NCBI RefSeq assembly: GCF_014287585.1
Contig: NZ_JACOOJ010000068.1
Location: forward strand, 1-10,648
DNA length: 10,648 nucleotides
Direction of reading: 5' to 3'
DNA from: Parabacteroides hominis
GTDB lineage: Bacteria > Bacteroidota > Bacteroidia > Bacteroidales > Tannerellaceae
The notes below the pieces were generated by a model. The model was not told where the DNA came from. It did no database searches and saw only the letters and a program-made list of their open reading frames with translations. Positions 6,829 through 10,648 of the stretch are shown here, one piece after another. Position numbers and translations under genes: made by a program. The stretch's first letter is position 1; the number at the start of each line of letters is the position of its first letter.

Positions 6829-7656
6829 TCATTGCAGTTTAAACCGTACTGGAACCGTGAAGTAGACGGGAACAGCCCTGCCGTTCTGCTTGCCCGGCAT
6901 CCATTTCGGGAGTGATTTGATTACACGTATTGCCTCTTTGTCGCATGAAGGATCGAGCTTGCGGAGTATTTCCACATCCGTCACTTCGCCGCTCGGACCG
7001 ACCACAAAACGGATCGTCACGCTTCCCTGTATGCCCTGTTCGGCTGCGAGAACCGGGTATTTCAGGTGTTCGGCGATGTACTTCAACAACTCTGTCGTGC
7101 CACCGGGATATTCCGGCATCTGTTCGACAGCCGTGTAAGGCTTCGTCTCTTCCTGGATAACCTCTTTGTTGTCCTTCAGGTCGGCGATGTCGATCGCGTC
7201 TTCACTGTCCGTACCCTGTACGTCGGCAACCGAGATCGCCATCTTCGAGGTCGTCAGTTCTTCCTGTGTCTTGATCTCTTCATTGTCGTTCACCTCTTTG
7301 TCCGCTTTGATGACGGGAGGGGTGAACTTAATGGTGCTCTTCAGTTTGGGAGGGGGCGGGGCTTCGATGTTGCGCACGACGTTTTCCTCCGGCACTTTCG
7401 TTTCCATCTTCAGATCGGAGAGGGCGGTTACTTCAAGCACCTGCTCCTTCGCGTGTTGCGGGACGACCGACTTGATGATAGCCGGCAATACCATGATCAG
7501 GATCGCTCCGGCTACTACGATCAGCAAGGCGCGGATATGGCGGGAGGAGGAGGTCTTGCGCAATTCGTAGGCGCCGTACTCCCGATTCTTCCCCGTGAAG
7601 ACCAACTCGCACCATTCCGGTGAATTCAGGTTTATATTCTTTAGCATAACCGTCAT
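6829..7656 (-). CDS. tonB: TonB energy transducer, Bacteroidota type
   Basis: The 275-residue TonB transmits the energy of the inner-membrane proton gradient to TonB-dependent outer-membrane transporters. In order: a cytoplasmic segment EWCELVFTGKNREYGAYELRK (14-34, typical of Bacteroidota TonB), one membrane span at about 42-65, a periplasm-spanning stretch with PPPP at 100-103 and many charged residues, and the C-terminal TonB_C domain at about 195-275. The C-terminal domain has YPGG (183-186), YPVLAAEQGIQGSVTIRFVV (200-219) and a closing VPVYFTVPVRF. The start ATG at 7656 overlaps the TGA of the preceding exbD as ATGA, suggesting translational coupling. A second in-frame ATG three codons later (MLKNINL) is possible. 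The cytoplasmic extension is absent from E. coli TonB and is normal for this phylum. Confidence 0.93.
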   Translation of the reverse strand: MTVMLKNINLNSPEWCELVFTGKNREYGAYELRKTSSSRHIRALLIVVAGAILIMVLPAIIKSVVPQHAKEQVLEVTALSDLKMETKVPEENVVRNIEAPPPPKLKSTIKFTPPVIKADKEVNDNEEIKTQEELTTSKMAISVADVQGTDSEDAIDIADLKDNKEVIQEETKPYTAVEQMPEYPGGTTELLKYIAEHLKYPVLAAEQGIQGSVTIRFVVGPSGEVTDVEILRKLDPSCDKEAIRVIKSLPKWMPGKQNGRAVPVYFTVPVRFKLQ

Positions 7657-8318
7657 TTTTTAGGGTTGGACCGGGCAATCTGCTTCGTCAGCTCGCCGCC
7701 GCTCTTCAGGTTGTCGATCAAAAATTTATCTCCATCCGTGATATCCACGATTGCGTATTTGCCGATATTGCATATCTGCATTTCATCCAGTGTGTCTACC
7801 AGGTTCCGGTATGAGGCGTCGTCGGTAGCCTTTATCAGGACGACGGGAGCGTCTTTGGAACCTTTTATCTCGGTGGCCTGCTTCTTGAAGTCGTCTTCGG
7901 AAATCTCCTTGTTGAGTTTCTTCAGCTTGAGTTCCTTCATCTGGCGGACGACATCGAAGTTGCGTTCCAGCAGGATGTCGCGCAGGCCGGTAGGCGAGTA
8001 GTCGGTCTGTTGCAGCGACTCGGCGTGCTCGTAGTCCGGTTCACCGAAATAGTAGTATATCTTATCGTCTTCGCCAAGTAACAGGGTGATGGCTTTGGAG
8101 GCTTTGACCTTCGTCTGCTCCGCTTCCGTTACCTGGTCTTTCGACGGCATGCTGATCTCCATTGTCTGCGGCTTGCTGAGCGAGGTACAGAGCATGAAGA
8201 AGGTGATCAGCAACATGTTCATGTCCACCATAGGCGTGAAGTCCACGCGGACGGTCATCTTTTTCTGTTTGCCTTTCTTGCCGTCGCTTTTGCCTTTGTC
8301 TGTATTTACTTCTGCCAT
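7653..8318 (-). CDS. exbD: ExbD/TolR-family protein, second copy
   Basis: This 221-residue ExbD-type protein is a single-span component of the proton channel that powers TonB. A Lys-rich cytoplasmic tail (residues 8-20) leads into the motif VDFTPMVDMNMLLITFFML (25-43). Asp32 is the proton-carrying residue expected in the membrane span. The periplasmic part is about 80 residues longer overall than E. coli ExbD (141 residues) and includes a Lys/Glu-rich helical stretch (MKELKLKKLNKEISEDDFKK region). The gene starts 14 bases after the first exbD and overlaps tonB by four bases. Two diverged ExbD proteins side by side are usual in Bacteroidota exb operons and may form a heterodimer in the ExbB ring, which is inference. 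Confidence 0.9.
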   Translation of the reverse strand: MAEVNTDKGKSDGKKGKQKKMTVRVDFTPMVDMNMLLITFFMLCTSLSKPQTMEISMPSKDQVTEAEQTKVKASKAITLLLGEDDKIYYYFGEPDYEHAESLQQTDYSPTGLRDILLERNFDVVRQMKELKLKKLNKEISEDDFKKQATEIKGSKDAPVVLIKATDDASYRNLVDTLDEMQICNIGKYAIVDITDGDKFLIDNLKSGGELTKQIARSNPKK

Positions 8319-8332
8319 GACTTTAGTCGTTG

Positions 8333-8941
8333 TTAGACATTGTCAGGCATCTTTTTGAGCGAGGTAATCAAATTATACCGGTTCTCTCGAAGGTCCTGCA
8401 ATGTGTTCATAATGTTCTTAATCTTCGGATAGGGAGTGTCCTGGTCCGCCTTGATGGCGATGACGAGGTCACGGTTCACTTCCCGCGCATGCCGTACCCA
8501 CAGTTTAAACTGGTTGTCGGTACTGTCGGCGGGAATGCCGTAGTCCTTCATCAGCCGGTCCTGTTCGCCGGACGGCATGCCGAGGAACTCCTGCATGTTC
8601 TGGATGGGGACACCGAAGGAAGGTTGCAGGCTGAAGTCGTACACTTCTTTGTCTGTGAAATTGATGCCGAAATCTTTTCCCAGCAATTTCAGGACGTTCG
8701 CCTTGTCTTCCTGCCTGTCCAGGCTCATGAATACTTTCCCGTCGGGGTCCACCAGGATGGAAAGAATGTTCGTTTCCGGTATCTTGATCTCGGAGACGGA
8801 CGAAGGGGTGGCAACCACCACCGGTTCTTTCTGGATAAAGGTGGACGTCAGCATGAAGAAAGTAAGCAGCAGCACGGTGACATCACTCATCGCCGTCATG
8901 TCGATGAATGTGCTTTTGCGTTTTACTATCAGCTTAGGCAT
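8333..8941 (-). CDS. exbD: ExbD/TolR-family protein, first copy
   Basis: The 202-residue protein begins with a short basic cytoplasmic tail (KLIVKRKS), then FIDMTAMSDVTVLLLTFFML (12-31). This is the ExbD/TolR transmembrane motif, with Asp20 as the conserved proton-relay residue. The periplasmic domain is longer than in E. coli ExbD and differs clearly from the neighbouring copy outside the membrane motif, so the pair is not a recent duplication. It lies five bases after exbB and 14 bases before the second exbD, in one transcription unit. The role in the ExbB-ExbD channel is well supported by motif and context. Whether it contacts TonB directly or plays a structural part cannot be told. Confidence 0.9.
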   Translation of the reverse strand: MPKLIVKRKSTFIDMTAMSDVTVLLLTFFMLTSTFIQKEPVVVATPSSVSEIKIPETNILSILVDPDGKVFMSLDRQEDKANVLKLLGKDFGINFTDKEVYDFSLQPSFGVPIQNMQEFLGMPSGEQDRLMKDYGIPADSTDNQFKLWVRHAREVNRDLVIAIKADQDTPYPKIKNIMNTLQDLRENRYNLITSLKKMPDNV

Positions 8942-8946
8942 AGGAC

Positions 8947-9756
8947 TTAATGTTTAGCGGCAAACGTCTGTACGATGGAGAAACCGATTTCATCAATAGC
9001 GTAGGTTATATTGTCTATTTTACTGGTGAAGTAGTTGTATGAGATGATGGCCAGCGCACCGGTAGCGATACCTAATGCGGTGTTGACCAGGGCTTCTGAA
9101 ATACCTGTTGACAAGGCGATGGAGTCGGGCGCTCCGGCATTCGCCAGGGCGGCGAACGAGCGGATCATGCCTAACACGGTCCCTAACAGCCCGAACAGGG
9201 TTCCCAGCGTGGAGATCGTGGCGATGACCGGAAGGTTCTGCTCCATCGAAGGGAGTTCGAGGGCGGTGCTCTCTTCGATCTCTTTCTGGATGATCAATAT
9301 CTTTTGTTCTTTGGTCTGGCCGGATGAACTTTCCACGTCGCTGTAGCGTGCCAGGGCGGAATTGACAACGTTCGCAACCGAGCCTTTCTGCTCGCTGCAT
9401 AGCTTATGGGCGGCGTCCAGGTTGCCTTCTTCCAGATATTTCTTGATCGTCTGCACGAAGCCTACCAAATTCTTTTTCCCTTTGGAACGGCTGATTGCGA
9501 TCATGCGTTCGATACTCAGGGTGACGACTGTCAGGAGCAGTGTGATAACGACCGGAACGATGTATCCGCCTTTATAGACCGTCCCGAAATAGTTGCCGGG
9601 CAGCGGATTGTTAGCCGGATTGTTGTCCATGAAGTTCGCCGGATTACCCAGGACGAATTTATAAAAACAAACGGCGATGATGAAACATGCCAGGATAACG
9701 ATGGCTGCGGAAATGCCGTTGTATGTTTTCTTATTATTTGTTTTTTTAGTTTCCAT
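8947..9756 (-). CDS. exbB: ExbB/TolQ/MotA-family proton channel
   Basis: The 269-residue protein is the ring-forming channel subunit of the TonB motor. Likely membrane spans are 16-36, 64-82, 174-197 and 222-242. The first is an extra N-terminal span compared with E. coli ExbB, as seen in Bacteroidota homologues. The family signature GTLFGLLGTVLGMIRSF at 185-201 and the following ISEALVNTALGIATG (219-233) line the predicted proton path. A cytoplasmic domain of about 90 residues lies between spans two and three. It is the first gene of the six-gene operon. The ATG at 9756 is followed by a Lys-rich start typical of this family. No convincing TAnnTTTG promoter was found in the 206 bases upstream. 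Confidence 0.93.
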   Translation of the reverse strand: METKKTNNKKTYNGISAAIVILACFIIAVCFYKFVLGNPANFMDNNPANNPLPGNYFGTVYKGGYIVPVVITLLLTVVTLSIERMIAISRSKGKKNLVGFVQTIKKYLEEGNLDAAHKLCSEQKGSVANVVNSALARYSDVESSSGQTKEQKILIIQKEIEESTALELPSMEQNLPVIATISTLGTLFGLLGTVLGMIRSFAALANAGAPDSIALSTGISEALVNTALGIATGALAIISYNYFTSKIDNITYAIDEIGFSIVQTFAAKH

Positions 9757-9840
9757 ACTCTTGAATTATTTGATAGTAAATGAGATTGTTGTGATAAAAC
9801 GGATATGCAAGTGGTTGTTTAGCGGCTGTTCCCAACCATT

Positions 9841-9921
9841 CCCCTCTTGGATGAGGCGGAGGATGCGATATTGTCTGCGCATTCGAAAATACGCACCCTT
9901 ATGTCCCCTCTCCAAGAGGGG
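9841..9921. repeat. REP-like palindromic element upstream of exbB
   Basis: A perfect 11-bp inverted repeat, CCCCTCTTGGA at 9841-9851 and TCCAAGAGGGG at 9911-9921, bounds this segment. The right arm is also half of a tight hairpin, CCCCTCT-CCA-AGAGGGG (9905-9921), so two pairings compete. The interior has another hairpin, TGCG...CGCA around 9876-9895. It fills most of the gap between the small exported protein and exbB. It resembles the CCCCTCT-type interspersed palindromes I recall from Bacteroidota genomes, but copy number cannot be judged from one window. Confidence 0.5.
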
Positions 9922-9962
9922 AGACGATTACTCTCAGCTACTAAAACCAACAGTATGGACTA

Positions 9963-10361
9963 TCAAATAATTATTTTTCGTAAAACGTAGACCCAATGGC
10001 CTGCCCGTATACGAAGGGAAGAGCATTTTAAAGTGTGAGTGACTGATACTATTTCTGATATCTTGTTGAGGGCGTCTTGTTCCTTTTGCAAGGACAGTTC
10101 GAACTGGCGGGCGGCTGTTTTCAGGAACCGTTCGCCTATCTCCGTCGATAGTTGTACGCGGTTGCTCAGACAAGGAGCGGCATTAGGGCTCCGGTTCAGT
10201 TCGAAATCTTTTATTTTATGTTGCAGGGAGAGGGCTTTCTCGTTTGCCGTAGCGGTTGTTTGTTTTTTGTCTGTAACGCTTTCGCCTGTTGCAGCCATGA
10301 TTTCCTGTCCTATGACAAACAGGAGAAGAAGTGATAATATGGATAATAACCTTTTCATCAT
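9963..10361 (-). CDS. small exported protein of unknown function
   Basis: I do not recognise this 132-residue protein. It starts MMKRLLSILSLLLLFVIGQE, a clear signal peptide with likely cleavage after IMA at 21-23. A polar, Thr/Lys-rich stretch follows, then a probable helix at about 69-106 (VQLSTEIGERFL through KEQDALNKISEIV). The C-terminus is basic and hydrophobic, ending RKIII. There are two Cys, at 64 and 113, which could pair in the periplasm. Either of two adjacent Met codons (10361 or 10358) could start it. The gene is on the same strand as the exb operon but separated by 206 bases holding a palindromic element, so it is probably a separate unit. The unusual C-terminal tail raises the possibility of a late frameshift, but nothing proves one. 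Confidence 0.6.
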   Translation of the reverse strand: MMKRLLSILSLLLLFVIGQEIMAATGESVTDKKQTTATANEKALSLQHKIKDFELNRSPNAAPCLSNRVQLSTEIGERFLKTAARQFELSLQKEQDALNKISEIVSVTHTLKCSSLRIRAGHWVYVLRKIII

Positions 10362-10529
10362 GGCTTATTTGGAAATTCTATCGTATAAAAGTAACAACGC
10401 AGTTAGGAAAAAGTTGAGAGATTTTAAGAAAAAAGTCGGAAAAAAATATTGTTGGCTTTCTCAAAACCTATTGGCAAAATGTAACCGGTGTAGCAGGTAA
10501 TTGGGATTAGTAAGGCATTTAAAAGGATT
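10362..10529. other. AT-rich intergenic region between small gene and IS
   Basis: Apart from the weak promoter candidate I see no gene, RNA or clear repeat here. A plus-strand ORF of 46 codons (from 10360) is Lys-rich because the DNA is A-rich and has no family resemblance. Confidence 0.5.
10386..10393 (-). promoter_or_regulatory. weak candidate -7 element for the small exported protein
   Basis: On the minus strand TACTTTTA matches TAnnTTTG at all but the last base and lies 25 bases before the 10361 start. No convincing TTTG -33 element stands at the right distance, so this is only a candidate. Confidence 0.25.
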
Positions 10530-10648
10530 GGGTCTTGTTCACATTTGCTGCCTTATACACAAATCATCATTCTTTTGAGAAGTTCTATGCTTGCTCGTCC
10601 ATAACACATTCTTTTAATCATCTTTAATTTGTTGACAAATCCTTCGGT
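10530..10648 (-). mobile_element. end of an ISL3-family insertion sequence, cut by the window edge
   Basis: The plus-strand sequence from 10530, GGGTCTTGTTCACATTTG, looks like an ISL3-family terminal inverted repeat, which typically begins GGxTCTT. It sits 23 bases outside the stop of an ISL3-type transposase read on the minus strand. The flanking AAAGGATT (10522-10529) would be one copy of the 8-bp target duplication usual for this family. The other end and second duplication lie beyond the window. Confidence 0.65.
10553..10648 (-). CDS. ISL3-family transposase, C-terminal 31 residues only
   Basis: Reading the minus strand from the window edge gives 31 codons, then TAA at 10555-10553. They include TEGFVNKLKMIKRMCYGRAS followed by IELLKRMM. 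This is the conserved tail of ISL3 transposases (E-G-x-V-N-x-L-K-x-I-K-R-x-x-Y-G-R-A), just after the last catalytic Glu region of the DDE domain. The 5' part lies outside the window, so whether the element is intact cannot be judged. The reading frame is open to the edge and the gene is AT-rich like other Bacteroidota ISs. Confidence 0.8.
   Translation of the reverse strand, partial: TEGFVNKLKMIKRMCYGRASIELLKRMMICV

Noticed and set aside
7066..7623. 185-codon open frame on the plus strand opposite tonB
   Set aside because: It is antisense to a clear tonB gene, and its Arg/Asp/His/Phe-rich composition is typical of a shadow frame.
8330..8950. 206-codon open frame on the plus strand opposite the first exbD
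   Set aside because: It mirrors exbD almost end to end and shows no family motif, so it is a complement shadow.
9905..9921. Simple terminator of the small exported protein gene
   Set aside because: The hairpin is strong but no U-tract follows it on the minus strand, and its arm belongs to a larger inverted repeat.
10360..10500. 46-codon Lys-rich plus-strand ORF
   Set aside because: It is explained by A-rich DNA, has no supported start region, and overlaps the probable promoter of the opposite-strand gene.
1..10648. CRISPR array, tRNA or rRNA genes
   Set aside because: No regularly spaced repeats, tRNA-like cloverleaf or rRNA sequence was seen on either strand.

Overview
The window looks like chromosome of a Bacteroidales gut bacterium, most probably Parabacteroides. 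Three things point there. The first gene encodes a large, surface-layer-like protein whose C-terminal domain I recognise as the DUF6383 type common in that genus. The TonB-system genes have the Bacteroidota architecture. The one clear promoter has the Bacteroidota -7 form TAnnTTTG. The genus call is from memory of these families, not from a search.

Layout. (1) 119-3139, plus strand: a 1006-residue exported protein with a signal peptide and a C-terminal domain resembling a type IX secretion sorting domain. A terminator-like hairpin follows. (2) 3140-3507: a long intergenic stretch with that hairpin, a candidate structured RNA element (about 3225-3320) and a strong hairpin at 3394-3423. (3) 3508-4129, plus: a HigB/HigA-type toxin-antitoxin pair. 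The toxin appears to be transcribed leaderless. The antitoxin starts inside the toxin gene behind a near-ideal Shine-Dalgarno sequence, which is uncommon in this phylum. (4) 4171-4213: a hairpin shared by two converging transcripts. (5) 9756 down to 4243, minus: a six-gene operon exbB, exbD, exbD, tonB, a PstS-like lipoprotein and a TPR protein, with gaps of 5-53 bases or ATGA overlaps. (6) 9841-9921: an inverted-repeat, REP-like palindromic element between exbB and the next gene upstream. (7) 10361-9963, minus: a small exported protein of unknown function. (8) 10530-10648: the terminal inverted repeat and last 31 codons of an ISL3-family transposase, cut by the window edge.

How the genes work together. 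ExbB and the two ExbD proteins should form an inner-membrane proton channel that energises TonB. TonB in turn drives outer-membrane TonB-dependent (SusC-type) transporters. The two downstream products, a periplasm-facing lipoprotein with a phosphate-binding-protein fold and an exported TPR protein, are linked to this motor by the operon but their job is not known. They are the most promising source of new biology here. The toxin-antitoxin pair and the IS are accessory additions. The surface protein is probably strongly expressed and is unrelated to the motor operon.
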